Below the pieces are notes generated by a model. The model was not told where the DNA came from, ran no database searches, and was given only the letters and a program-made list of their open reading frames with translations. The position numbers and the translations under genes were made by a program. From contig NC_066833.1 in the NCBI RefSeq assembly GCF_001640805.2, positions 9,986,473 through 10,050,472 of the forward strand: DNA of 64,000 nucleotides, read 5' to 3'. Every line of letters begins with the position of its first letter. Position 1 is the stretch's first letter. This DNA is from Lates calcarifer. Taxonomy: Eukaryota > Chordata > Actinopteri > Centropomidae. Shown here in pieces: positions 50,137-63,141 of this stretch.

Positions 50137-51820
50137 TTCCTACAGCTCGGAAAAGGAATCCACTGCAGTTACTTGTGAATTTGTCCTCATTCACACGTTT
50201 AAAACACGAGGACATTTATGCAGTCAGGGTGTACAGGTGTCAAACCAAATCACAGAGGTTTACTTGAACTACGCCGCTAATGTGTTTCTGAAGTAGAAGA
50301 GAGGACAAGAATGACATCACGTTGTGATACATTTGGTTGTAACCTACAGGACTTTTTCGTCTGATCATACAGGAACTGCATGGTACTGCACTGCTCCTCT
50401 ACGAGTTTCCAAAGACAGTTAAAGTATGTGGAGGGAGTACAACATGTTTGCATCTCAAACACTCACTACAGACTGGCAGCATGTGGAATCTAGTGAATGT
50501 AACTTCATGTACAGCACTGTAAGTGGCACTGCAGTACACAGACCATGCCTGCTATTAACAACTGACGGCTCCCTTCCACAAGGTGACATAGTTACAAGAT
50601 CTGAGAGGTTTGTTTACACTATCACTATTTTCACTGCTGTATGATCCCCTATCCTTAAATGCCCAATATTAGGAAAAAAACAAACCAAACTAAACGGTCC
50701 CTGTCCCTCCCCGCAAAACAAACAAGAAGTCACAAGAAATCTAGAAAACAGAGACAAAGATTCAAAGCTGCCTGTGGAGGAAGATGCTGGCATTCATTCA
50801 AAATCATTCACTGATGGATGCACGGGGCTCTCCACCGCATGTTTTCTGCTCTGCAGGCCTCCCAGTTCAGTTCCCATGCAAAGCCATGGCTTAGATCAAG
50901 AAAAAAAAATAAAAATACAACGTGCAGCACCTCCCAAAGCTTGTCCCAAGACCCAGGCGAGGGAAGGAGTCAACACGACCCCCCAGTGTTCAAGTATGAA
51001 ATGAGAGTGACATAAAATAACTTACAGAGCATATGCATGAATGAATGAATAAAACACACACACAAAAAAATCAAAGGTTTACTAATCTGCTGCGTCGCCT
51101 GGCCTCCACTGTATATTCTTTCCAGTCAGTGAATCAAACAGGGCCACAATACTTTGTAACATTTTTAATACAGGGGCTGACAACATGTAGTCTCATCTAA
51201 GCAACGGACCAAGTAACACACATTAATGTTAGAACTATTTTATCTTCTCTTTCTTTTCAGTAATAGATTTACATCCTGAAGATTTATGCATCTTTAAATT
51301 AAAGTTTGTCATACTCGTTAATTTTAGCAAGTATATATATATTTTTTAGGTCCATACACATCTGTTTCACTTAACAATGATCCTGTGTTTCTAGGCTACA
51401 TTTCACCCTAAACTGGCTACAATCACTGATCAAGAAAATAGACAAAACTGTATCATTTCAACTTCCACATGTAAAACATGATTTCTCTGGGAAACATAAA
51501 CGAAAACCAATGGATTCCAGTTTTAAAACAGAAAACAAGTCGATGAAAAAAACAACCATCCGTCAGAAATCAGAATAAAAGGAGAAGACATGGTGAGGCT
51601 GAGGTCCTCTGAGGAATGAGAATGATGAGCTAAGGATGGTTTGTGAAACTACGCACGTTTATTTCCACAAGTACAAAGTGCACGTGCGCGCCGACACATG
51701 GGACGGAGGTAAGTGTCTTGTGTGGGCTGGCTGTTAATGAGGGCGTCTCTTGCCTTCAGGCCTGGGTCAGGGGGGAAGGAGTGGGGGTTTTTTTAGGAAT
51801 CCCTTGGTCCCTTGACTCCC
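48651..51820 (-). other. Region downstream of the adarb1 stop: probable long 3' UTR and flank
   Basis: No ORF of note is present. Minus-strand AATAAA candidates occur at 51663-51658, only about 160 nt after the stop, and around 48720-48660. Vertebrate ADARB1 transcripts commonly have multi-kilobase 3' UTRs, so the transcript could run to about 48.66 kb. The region includes a (CA)n of 24 units at 50088-50135 and G-runs at 48985-48991 and 48999-49011, which would be C-runs in the RNA. The real 3' end cannot be set from sequence alone. Confidence 0.4.
50088..50135. repeat. (AC)n microsatellite, 24 units
   Basis: Forty-eight bases of perfect dinucleotide repeat, the longest such run in the window. 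Confidence 0.97.
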
Positions 51821-54800
51821 TCAGGAGCTGAGGGTGAACTGGTCTTGCTCAATGGGCTTTTTGACCCAGGCCCCCAGGCCGGCCTTGTGGAAGGCCTTGA
51901 TGAGCGCCTGCTTAGCAGAGTGGTACTCTGTGGCTGCCTGCTTGGCTTCATGGTAGGAGCTGGGCTTGAGCACCTTGATCCGCAAGATGGATGACAGCTG
52001 AAAGACAAAGAGACAATAAGATTAACGAGCCATTATTTCAAGATAAAGGAGTTTGGTTGAAGCCAGTTTAAGCTCGTCTCTCTCTGCGTGTTTCAGTTCA
52101 ACCGTAACATGATCAGAAAGACTGATTCTCCTCATTAATTCAAACCCACAGTGTCAATAGTTGGTGTTTCAGTTCATAGTTGACCAGTCAGATCTCTGCA
52201 GGTGGTCTGGGAGCCAATCATCCTGCAGCTACTGGAATTCAGTGAACTGTTTGACCAGCTACAGTCTCTCGGTGAAGTACTCCAGCTGTTTTTCCTCAAT
52301 CCAACTTTTCAAGGGAGTACAATTCCAAACTTCAGGTTTGCTCCCGGATGCTTAATGTGACATGGATCATATCTGTTATAATCTCACACACGCTTGATTC
52401 AACTAAACCCTAATGGATGACGAAGCAGTAAAACGTGGCAGAAACAGAGACACAAAAAGCAGCCCACAGGGCTGGGTCAACGACATGAGGGTGTGGAGGG
52501 AAATGCTTCAAAACGACTGAGCGCAGTTTGTTTACCTTGGAGTGTAGGCGCACCCAGCGGCTGTAGAGGGCGTGCTTGCAAAGACGTGAAGCGCGACCCA
52601 TGTCGTCCTTGCCCGTGGTTGCGTTGATCACCTCTAGGGCCTGGTCGCCCACTGTCCAGTTCACACTGAAGTTTGGTGCCTTGCCTGGTTGCCTGGCCTC
52701 TGCATTACTTATACCTGAAATCAGAAACACCTGGAGTCAAGAGTGAAGAATACACCAGGACAAACATGTAAATACTGATTTAAACACTGTCCTTTATCAG
52801 CACTGTTCACCTTCTCAAAACATTTAAACACTGAAAGCTTGAAGACATTTTTAGACAGAGGAGAAACCGGCATAATGAAATGATTATCTTCTTTTCTCTT
52901 CCTCCAAAAATTACTGTGGGAGACACACAGCAACTAAACCTGCTGCTACCCCACTGCATGGATGTATTGAACAATGGATGAGGTATCCAGACATGGAAGC
53001 CTATTCCTTCAGATGACAGCTGCTCCCACAGCTCCAGCATCTTGAAACAGTATTTTCTTCATTCCTGCCTTTTTGCTCAGCGGAGACAAACACCACCATC
53101 CACCCAGGAGGACGGAGCTTGCTGCTCTTCCGGCGCATTATGGGACTTTGGCCTCTACTGTGTCTCAAGCATAAGTGGGAGATATATGGATGCCATAAAT
53201 CCCTGTGTCTTGCTCTGTGTGTGTGTGTGTGTGTGTGTCTATTAAGCTCCTTGGTTCCATTTGGCAGCACTCGTGGCAGAAGATGATTTAAAGGGGATGA
53301 AATCCTCAGTGCTCCAACACCACAGCCCTTCACCGCTAAAAACTCTCTAAAGCGGAAAAGGTTAATAACCCCCCACTATTATCTCCTTTACCCCCGCCAT
53401 TTAGAGAGCAACCAGAGAGGATGAGCAGGGGGAGCTGCATGTACATCCAGACTCTGTAATATGACACCTACTGTCATCTCTTAGGATCTAAACAAACAAC
53501 CACAGTGTCACCTCTGTCTGGTTTTGACTATTGGAAGTAGCAGCTGATGTTTTAGCATGTTTTGTACAGTCTCTGTCACGGATGCTGTCAAAGCTTAGGC
53601 TAACACCAGCTGCTCCATCCTGCTCTTCTCTTCTCTGCAACAACTAACTATAGTGTTATGAATGCCAAAACATATCATGCAGCTTTAGCCTCAGCTGTAG
53701 CCACTGAAGCATGTCTTTAGACCCCTTTTACAAGATTTTCCTTTTTAAAAAAGTCAACAGAGTTTAGGAGCAAATGTTTGCTGAACTGCCACAGACCAAA
53801 TCAGCGACTGCTGGTGAGAAACGAGAGCTCTGCTTTTGTCTTCTTCTGTCTGAAATCAGGGACCCGTTGTTTCAATTACTACACAAAATAAGTGTGGTAA
53901 ATCTGTGTGTACTAATTTGAGCAAAGAAAGTGGACAAATACAATGACTGAGAGCCAAATAAGATTTCAAAAGGATTTGGCAAAACGAACATTTAAATGCT
54001 TTTGTTTCACAAAGACTGCTGAACAACCGGAAGACAAAACTGAATGCTATCTAAAAATGGAAAGGAAAAAAAAAAGAAAAAACCTGGAGTCCTGGACTAT
54101 ATGGCCTTTTTAAAAGGTCAAGACTGTGCTGAAAATTTACACAAAATGATAAAGCTATTCAAATTCCCCAAGAGCTAGGTAAATGTCAGCTCAGATCAAA
54201 CATGAGAAAAGCAATAACTGTCGTCCTGCCGTGGACTGACCAGTGAGGAGGATAAACATGTTTACTGCTCAGGATTACCGTCTTCCTCTGCTATTTAGAC
54301 AGCTGCAGTTTGATTGGCAAAGATTAACAATCTGATCCCATCCAAGTATGAAAATGTAAATACGATCATTCTATTGCTTCAACTTTTCCAAAGTTAAAAT
54401 TTCAGCATTTTACAGCAGAAGCCTTATCTGATTCTTCCTCCTCATTTCGCCATCTACTCCAGATCAAAGTGGGCTCTTACCACTGAGTAAAGGCCTGTTG
54501 AGAGTGAACTGCTGGGGCAGGTCCTCGATATCTGCGATGCGCTGGTACATGGCCCGGGAGAGGTGGTCGGCGTGGTAAAGGCTGCCGAGGATGATGCTGG
54601 AGAAGTAGATTGGCTCTGTGAAGTAGCTCATCAAAGAGCCCTGGATGCCCACCACATTCCACCTGTAGAGGGAAAACACACAGACATGAGATAACCTGGG
54701 AGTGGAGCCTTCTCTCGCTGTTTTAAATGCATCTTTGTTTTGATTATTCAAGAGTTACTTTTACCCTACGAACACAGAGAATATAGAGCTTGGTTCAGCT

Positions 54801-55981
54801 CATCTCACATTTAGAAAATTTCATCAAAAGTGTCCTGGAGACTCCAGGGTTCAAGGTAAGGACTGTGGTTCTGTATGAGCGTACTGTAAATGGGAACGCA
54901 CATACAACAGCACAAGGACAACATACAAGTATAAAGCCAATGCAATCCTCCTCACACGAGCCTACAGTTGTGTACACTCTGAGGCATCCAATTTCATTTT
55001 CTACAAACTTCTGTGTATTTCTACGCTGTGTCATTAGCCATCTCTACCCAGTCATTTTCCCATTGACATGCTCTGTGAAGCACTGCCTGCCCACCTCAAT
55101 GGGGGAGGGAGTGGGAGTGAGAGAGGGAAGGAGAGTGAGAGTAAAGAGAGAAAAAGCAAAAGTTAGAGAGAGATGGATGACTTAAGGGATAAGGCTGGTG
55201 TTATTTTATGGATTTCTTACTGTCAGTAAATTCCATGAAAAGACCAGAACCAACAAGAAGTCTCTCAACGAGTAACTTTCCCCACCCTGCCTGAAGGCCA
55301 CTCGATCCTTTAAAAACAGGTCACATATACAGTAAATCGCTCCATTCAAAAAAAGGCATTTATTTAATTCTTGTTGGAGTTGTTGATATTAAGAAAAAAA
55401 AACTGATCATCACTGACATTTATCCTTTAATGAAGGGTAGAGATTGATACGAACGGGACACCAACAGCGTGATGATGAGCTCTTCTCAGTCTCCCTTTCA
55501 CTTCAGGCAGACTGTTTGAGAGTGTGTGAAATTACCAACATGGACCCAGAACAATGAGGAAAATGCAAGTATAGGACCCGAGGCGACAGAGAGGTTCTAT
55601 TGTTTCCATATGCAATATTCTCTGTGTGTCTGTGTGCGAGGAAGTGCGTGATATTGTGTGTCAAACTGAGGGAGGGCAAAATGAAATCCAAATTCATAGC
55701 TGCGAGCAGTAAAGCACACACTGAGCACAGTCACACAGCTTTATAATATTCTGGGCCATGCACAAACTGCAGTAACACACACACACACACACACTCACAC
55801 ACTCACACATCACAACAGGGTTACACAAATATATCTGAAAAGACTCTGAAGCACACACATTTTGAGTTATGTTTTCAGAGGCATTCAATTTCATTCCCGT
55901 CAAACATCTCTGTATTTCTCTGTTGTTATTTTATTCAATATCATGCTCTGCGCATCTACACACACACACACACCTATATAT

Positions 55982-56015
<34 letters not shown>

Positions 56016-59000
56016 CAGTATACACACACACACTCAGGAACAAGGTCAGAACAACTCAGAGGGCAGATCAGCTGTTCAAGAAGAAAAAAACAACAAAAGA
56101 AAACAGGACAAACAGAAAGAAATAACCCGTAAAAGCTTCACCTGTTCCATAATGAGCTCATTCAAATAGCTGGGAACAACTGACTCAAAGCAGAGAACTG
56201 CTTGTTCTTGTTGAAGATGTGGGGCTGTGCATGTAATCAAAGGAAAATGAGAGGCGACAAAACAATGTGCAAGGAGGGAACACTGAGGGCGCGGTCAAAG
56301 CGTCCTGGTCAGTGGCATTAAATTGCAGCTACAATCACTGACACAGGAACAGGATGAAGTGGGCGACAGGTATCTGAACACTGTGTCATGACAAGGCATG
56401 AGAGAGTGAAGCCTTGTATAATGTTTTTCTCACAGTGGGACGGAGAGGGTTACTATAAAATATTTATATATTTTGCTTGTTATCTGGTAAAACCCGGCCA
56501 GAAAAAACGACTACATGCACGGTCCTCCAACCTATTTTGCCCTCTACTGACTTGGATCCCTCCACTTTGGACAACCACACAAAATCTGAATCACTAGCAC
56601 CGGTACTGACACCTCCCTCAAATGGCAAAGACCTCTCACACGGTGGAAACGGCATCCGCTACACAGTCGACATCTCCCTCATCGATACACACTCAGCGCT
56701 CAATCACTCGGCGCGTTCAGGCAAGGCAGTACGATCGAGGAGGAGGAAGAGAAGAAGAGAGGGGGAAGGGCTCATGAGGAGAGTTATGGAGAAGTTTTAT
56801 CGTTCATCACAGGGAGAGGCACAGTGTTGCCTTGAACATGGACAGAGACTAAAGACGCTATGATCTGCCTGCAAAAATGGCCCCAGGAGACAGAGGGTCC
56901 ATCAATTCAGCCGTCGCTGACACTGCCTGAGGAAAATGATAGACTTGAAGTGACAGGGCGAGGACATCATGTGCTTCATTACAGCATGAATAAATAAAAC
57001 ACATGAAAAGAGTATCAGGAAACATGCTTCATAAAATAGTTTCTAGTATTTTAACTAATGAGCTAATGTGACCCGGTCTTAGACAATCAACACCTGCCTT
57101 TATAGTTACTGTGAAACTAGAACTAACTGTCTGTCTACAGCAGGGAGGGAAAAATATGCAGTACCTGACTGACTTTAAATATCTTCTTCTTTTTTTAATT
57201 CAGTGCTTGTTAAAACTTTTCCAGACCTGCAGACACTCTGGAGGTTACAGCATGAGAATCAGACGTCTTTAATTGGCAAAATGTACATTCTGTTGGAAAC
57301 TTTTGGCAAGAAGCTGAATGTATATTTGAAGATGCAGAATTATTCCTTTAATCATTTTTGTGAAATAAGAAACAATAAAAACATCAGCTGCTAGTTATAA
57401 CTGAACATTGACTAAAACAGCGTCGGCAGTATCACCAATAAGAGCTGTAATCTGAACCAAACTACCTTGCGATCTTGTCACTGCATGACATTGTGAGTAG
57501 CCTCTCTCCTTGCAGCACCCCGTCCCAGGTCTGGATGGTGTTGCTGGACCTCACAGGGATGGTGCCTTCCCCAGACTCAATTTTGGTCCTTAGCTGGCCC
57601 CGTGCTTTCCGGTTAGGATGCCGGTCTCCTTGGTCTGAGAGAGAAATACGTTTTAGACTAATGATGGACTGCTTACAGGACACCTCATCTCCTCAGCATC
57701 AGAAATGACTAGAAAATAAAGTAAAAATAGCTTCCACAGGAGCATGACCTTTTGGTTTTTATTATGTTATCAATGTTTTCTGCTTTTTCACTCACAGGCT
57801 CCATCTATTCAGTGACTAATTGAATGTGGCTGTGTTCTATTCAGTGTGCCATGTGTAACGGAAAACACAGCGAAAAGAGTAAGAGGGAGGTTAATCAGAC
57901 AGGCAGTGTGGGTGGGTGGGAGGAAGACAGATAGAGACAGACAGAGAATGACAAAAAGCTCTAATTACTAGAGCCTTGTTTAAATGTGTCTGTAATGTGT
58001 ATTTGCACATTGGAATAAAATTCTAATTAAATGAAGCCAAGCATAAGAGGAAAACCTACAAATTTAATGAAATAAAAATAAACTGTTGCTGAGACTGAAT
58101 TCTGAACTGAGACGAGAGCGAATGAAAAACACGTCGTCCGAGCTGAGGAGCAGGAGACGAGGCCGGACCAACCTTCCACTCCGGCCTCGTGCGGGGAGAA
58201 GATCCGGGCGTCTCCGCAGGGCGAGGTGCTGATGTAGAGGTGGAACTGGACGTTGTCCTTTAACCTGTAGCCTCCCTTGTCACAGTGCACGAATATCGAC
58301 TTCTGGTGGTCCTCCTTGCTGTTGCTATGACGACAGACAAATGGCGGTTTTGATGCAGGACAGAACGGCAGTGTAAAGAGATATGATTAGACTGTCAACA
58401 CAACACAACACAACACTGCGCTGTGCTTAGAGAAAATATATTTTACACCATCTACTGACCTGAGGAAGAACTCCAGCTGAGTGTAGAGGTACCTGATGAG
58501 CGAGCGTCGGGCGATTATCTCAGCGTGGCAGTCATTGAGTGCCAGGCCGCGGTCACTCATGTACTCACCGTTGATGCATTTGGTTCCTGTGGAGACACAA
58601 ATGACCTGTGCTTCCTTCACGTCTGTCCCTGTTGGCGGTAAAGACAACAAAGCTGAGTGAATGGATGCACAGGCTACTGTACACGTGGCCTAAATTGTGC
58701 ACTGTGGACTGCAATCACTTTCAACCTAGTTGGAAAGTTGTGCATTTGGCAAACACATGATGACCTTAAAGTTGACAAAAGGGAGAGAAGGAAAAGAATA
58801 TATGTTCATTAACTGCTCAAGTGTGTTCACCAGCTTCTTGCTAACTGTGTGTGTCTGCTGGTTGGTGCTGAGCAGGAAGTGTACGCTGGATTTTTAGAGC
58901 TTTTTCTCACAGCTGCCAACACGAGGACGGTGAGACTGAACCAAAGCAGCGAAGCTGCGAGCAGAGAAACAACGAGCTAAACCTGACTGTAAGCTGGGTG

Positions 59001-62000
59001 ACGATTCTCTGTTGGTCCATCACTACCAATGACCCACTTTACATCGATGCATTATTATGATGAAAATATCTAATACAGCTCACTTAATTTAAAATAGCCA
59101 CAATTTAAAAATACTCTGTTACAAGTCCTGGATTAAAAATGTGATTAAAGAAATGCATTTCAAACAATAAAAGTTAAATGGCCTAGGGTGTGTTATATTT
59201 TATTATACATTATTAATACTGATGCATTAATGGGTATGTGGCATTTTACTGTCTTGTTAGTTGAGGTATTTTGAATGTGTTAAGCTCATCATGTTTAGTA
59301 TTTAACATTTTTTCATTTTTCTCTTCTGTACTTGCATTTCACCACAAATGAAAACAAAGCTGAAAGTGTTCAACTCTGCTGCAGAAATTAGACTGACAAC
59401 AACTCTCAGGGCTTGTAACCTGGAGCACTCAAGAATTGACTGTCAGTGCTGTATTTTTTAAGCATGAGAGCGCCAAACATCTCTTCCCCTGAAGTCTACC
59501 TGTTGTCATGACGACTCCTGCTAGGACTTTCCGTCGTGCATGGGGGGAGGTGAAGTTGTCTGTCAGCTCACTGAACTTATCCACCACCAGGCGAGAGACG
59601 GCATCAGCCAGAACCTGGAACCACGTACGCACAGACACAGACACACAACAGGAAGACACACACACACCGCACGCACGCACGCAGCCACACAAACACGAGC
59701 CTGTGTCAGATATGTCAGCTTACAAAGCGCGTCTGATATTATCCTCCCCTAGAGCACCATGTACCTGTCACAGTGTTCGCATTCAGCTCCAAACAAGAGT
59801 CAGAGCGTTGAGACGGCAACAAGTGAAACTGGGTTGACCCCCTGAGGTATACCTAACCGTCTTTCAAGCAAGGCTGTTTGAGTTTGGCGTGACAGTTATA
59901 ATTCACCGTGTCCCTCCTGACAGTGAATCACAAAAAGCAAAAACCAAGCAAGTAAACGTAAGCAACAGATGGGAACAAAGTGTCTGTCGACTTTTCGAAT
60001 TTGTGGAAACCTAAGCTGAACTTCACACATCTTTTGTTCTTGGACAGCCAGCTCCTCTCGCTGGCTCCTTATCCACTGCTAATGTGATGGAAAATGACGA
60101 CAACCAAGAGGAGAGATGACGGCTGGATGACCACAAATTAAAGAGATTAGTCCAATATTACTTCCCTGCTACTTTGGAGTCACCCACTCGTGGCCAGATC
60201 ATTTAACTTTCGAACGCCAAGGTCGTCATTGGTGTAGAAATGAGTGTTAATCTCTAAAGGCTGTAAAAAATGTGACAGTACAAATCACTTACTTAAAAAC
60301 ACATGTCCAAAAAATGTTCCTCTCAGGACTGAATAAAAGAATACTTATACCTCATCCATGCCTTGATATTTCTGAAAGCTTTTTGATGGATCCAGGTCTA
60401 AACCAATTTAAACTATAAAACACAAAACAAAATCTAACAAGTTCTTTGCATTTGTGCTGGAATCCAACCATTTCCCCCCATTAGTACCTTTCCAGATGGA
60501 AACAGGCTGTAGAAATTAAACTCCAAGTGACAGAGAATTAATACAGCAATTAGTGGGGGTGCTATCTTTGAATAAATCAGTTGACAAGTGGAGAGAGAGA
60601 GTAAATAAAGATGAAAAAAAGCCTTTGAGGAGGGGACTGTGGACAGTGTGTCGTGCTGATTAGCTGTGCTGACTGTGTTATCTCTCCTCACACACTGACA
60701 TCGCTCTGACAGTCACCACTACAGTGGCATCTAAAGCGGCCACCGGCCTTAAATCCCCGTGAACCTGATGTGAATGAGATTTTAATGATAACCTACTGGA
60801 GCAGCAGAGTTTGACAGGTGGAGCAGTTTGGAGTGGACCTCTCTGCAAGTCAAAAGACAGGTCCTGAGGAATGATGTCCTGCTTATTCATTAAGAAAACA
60901 GGGTGTAATTCATCTGATGTTTGTGTCTTACCAGGAGGAAAACATGGCCCAGGCATTGGCTTCTTGATTATCTGCATAGCAATAATCATCTGGATCCAAT
61001 GTGCAGGGTCTGAAAATGTAATCTTTAAAGCTTCTCCCACTTGCAAAACCTGCCCCGGTCTTTGTGATTTCATCTTCTGCCACTCTTGAATCCATTAAAT
61101 TTTAATTAGTGCTTCAAGTCTAGTGATGACTGACAAGGTCGAATAAATGTTCCATTGGCGGCTTTTATGATGACAGAGTTTGATAATTGGTAATGATGTG
61201 TTTGGTATGTCTCTGCATTCTTCTCAAAAGCAAGGGGATAAAGACAGTAGATCTGGGATCTGCTGTTTCTCCCAGAGATGAGATAAAAAATAAAACTTTG
61301 ACAGTTACCTCTGCTGACTGCGGACCTGAAATGTTTATGAGCTGCGAAAAGCCGAGCATGATTGTGTGCATTTTTGTTTTTAATAATGAGGTATTCTAAC
61401 AAATTAACTCAGACCTGCGTCATCGAGAGCTTACAGACATGATTCATTCTCGAAACCCTGAAGCATACACATGATAATTCAATTCAGGGAACAATGTAGT
61501 CGTTCAAAGTAATTCATATTTTTACAGCCTGTAAATCCTCAACCCTGTTCAGTCAACCTGCGAACTCAATGATTTTACGGACTGAAACAAACAGTTGAGC
61601 TCATGTCTGACGATCAGTAAGAAGAGAAAAGGTAAAGTCTCACCTGGGGTAGATGGAGCTGTAATCCCTCTCTTGGTATGGGTTGCCGGGATGGTGTCTG
61701 GTCTAGCTGCATGTTGAAGAGAGCTGAGAGGGCGGCTTGCGCTGCCCGGGCTTTAGCCAGTTTCTTGTTGCGCCCTGAGCCTTCAAACGTCTGTGCATCC
61801 ACTGTTACTGACATCACAAAATTCTTGGCGTGACTCTCCCCGCTCTCTGAGACAAAGTCATATTTGAGACCTGGCCTGAGCTCATTGAGGATCATGACTG
61901 GGTTTTTGCCACTGGAGGGCGAGCTGAACGCCGATGGAGGGGGCAATGGGGCCTGGACAAGGTTGCTGCCAGGTGGTGTGGGCAGTGGGTACTCCCCTAG

Positions 62001-62569
62001 AGAGTTTAAGGAGCTGCTACCATTGGAGCCTAAATAGAAGGACTCTTCAGGTGCGGCTGGCGTCTCAAAGCCGTTGAAGAGCATGTCAGGGAAGTCAGCT
62101 TGGTCAGATGTAAAGTCTGTGTTCACTGTCAGTGTTCGACCCATGGCCAGGTGTGCCTCAGAGGCATTGGGGAACTGGACGAAGGAACGCAGCGCTTTCT
62201 CGGCTGCGTTCAGCTTAGCCTTCTTCTTCGTTGGGCCCATGCCCTCAAACATCTGTCCATTGACCTCCACGGTCATGACAAACACTGGTGCGTGGACCGG
62301 TCCTGTCTGAGACAGCAGTTTGTACTGTAGACCCGGTTTGATTTCGTTCAGCTGCATCAGAGCGTTCTTGGGCAGGACCGGCCCCGGCGTTTTCTTGCGC
62401 TTCTTGGCCCGAAACTTGGAGTGTGTGTGACCATTGTTTCCCTCCTCTAGGGGGCGCTTTCGACTGCCCAGGCCGCTTCCATTGGGGAGCTGTTCAGCCA
62501 CTCCCAGCCCGTCTTTGCAGGACACGTTGTCCAGGTTTCGGTTTTCCTTAACGTCGGTGCTGCTCGAAC
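51821..62569 (-). CDS. adarb1: Double-stranded RNA-specific editase 1 (ADAR2), all but the first coding exon
   Basis: Nuclear enzyme that deaminates adenosine to inosine in dsRNA, for example in glutamate receptor transcripts. Minus-strand join 62569-61644, 59614-59500, 58628-58460, 58324-58173, 57634-57466, 54662-54481, 52714-52536, 51997-51821; all phases fit, giving 688 complete codons and a stop. Numbering from the first full codon: NLS-like KRPLEE...KFRAKKRKK near 38-59, dsRBD1 about 66-132, dsRBD2 about 217-285, deaminase 309-688. Catalytic residues are visible: HAE (His381, Glu383), PCGDAR, and SCSDK (second zinc cysteine). The C-terminus [15 protein letters not shown] matches human ADARB1. 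Exon 62569-61644 begins two bases into a codon, so a short upstream exon with the start (human begins MDIEDEENMS) is missing and probably lies beyond 64 kb. Fish have two adarb1 copies; which one this is cannot be told. Confidence 0.97.
52715..54480 (-). other. adarb1 intron between deaminase exons
   Basis: Holds a (GT)n run near 53217-53238 and no other recognisable feature; ORFs here lack splice context and similarity. Confidence 0.6.
54663..57465 (-). other. adarb1 intron with CA/TA compound microsatellites
   Basis: Contains (CA)n at about 55774-55794 and a compound CA-TA-CA repeat at 55959-56031. A 128-codon ORF near 56477-56863 has no similarity or splice sites and is not called. Nothing else is recognised. 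Confidence 0.6.
55959..56031. repeat. Compound (CA)n-(TA)n-(CA)n microsatellite
   Basis: CA run, then about 44 bases of TA with one phase slip, then a CA run. The TA part is self-complementary. Confidence 0.93.
59615..61643 (-). other. adarb1 intron between the dsRBD exon and the deaminase
   Basis: No coding sequence. The stretch at about 60720-61390 is non-repetitive and includes ATTAAATTTTAATTAG and GATAATTGGTAATGAT-type homeodomain cores, suggesting a conserved element; this is inference. No inverted repeat comparable to the one upstream of 62569 was noticed. Confidence 0.5.
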
Positions 62570-62616
62570 CTGCGGTGCCCAGAAAGAGTAACTTACAACG
62601 CCTTCGTTGCAGGATC
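62570..62616 (-). promoter_or_regulatory. adarb1: Alternative 47-nt 5' extension of the adarb1 dsRBD exon (self-editing splice site)
   Basis: The constitutive acceptor is CACCGCAG ending at 62570. Exactly 47 nt upstream on the minus strand the sequence reads CATTTACAAGATCCTGCAAC, with AA at 62618-62617 directly before G62616. In mammals ADAR2 edits an intronic AA to AI, which the spliceosome reads as AG, and the resulting proximal acceptor adds 47 nt. Here spacing, dinucleotide and position in the gene are all the same. Inclusion changes the reading frame. Use in this fish is inferred from the sequence only. Confidence 0.85.
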
Positions 62617-62681
62617 TTGTAAATGCAAAATTTATAGATTCCTTTATCACTCTTTGGAACTGAACCAATGATTTGTGTTCC
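62575..62681 (-). repeat. Inverted repeat arm containing the adarb1 self-editing site
   Basis: Read on the minus strand, this 107-base block aligns with the plus strand at 63142-63248. Both begin GGAACACA, share AAATTTT, CATTTA-AA-ATCCT and GTTACTC, and end near the acceptor. In the core (CATTTACAAG... to ...TTACTCTTT) I count 33 matches in 43 positions by eye. In the pre-mRNA the two arms would pair as an imperfect duplex, with the edited AA opposite UU. Confidence 0.85.
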
Positions 62682-63141
62682 TTTATCACAGCAAGACAAA
62701 TTGGCTTTTAATTTCAATGAACAATATCACCTATAGTCTACTAATGTTAATGTAGAGCATCATAAATAAATCTATTGTTCTTACAGAGATGGTGCATCCA
62801 ACATTTCTTTTTTTGGTAAAATGGTTTTTAATTTTGACATTAAACTCTTAATATATCTTGATAATTAAAGTTGTAATTATGTAACCCTGTTATTCTAAAG
62901 CTCAGGGTAAGTGTGAGACATATAATTTCAATTAAAACAACTACTGTACACTTTTCAGGTTGCACATTGTTATGGGTCACACAAATACGAGCACACGTCA
63001 ACACTCAACATAGACACACGCACACAGAGCTGTTCCTCATCCACTCTAACAATTTTTAATCTCTTGAGTGCCTTTAGAGAAATTAGGTACATTTTATGGG
63101 TTCACTTTTAAACTGCAGGTTCTGAAATTATACCGTACAGG

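Noticed and set aside
61614..62717. Single 367-codon minus-strand ORF taken as one exon
   Set aside because: Only 62569-61644 is exon. The first 49 codons are intron upstream of a CACCGCAG acceptor, and the tail after 61644 follows a GTGAGA donor.
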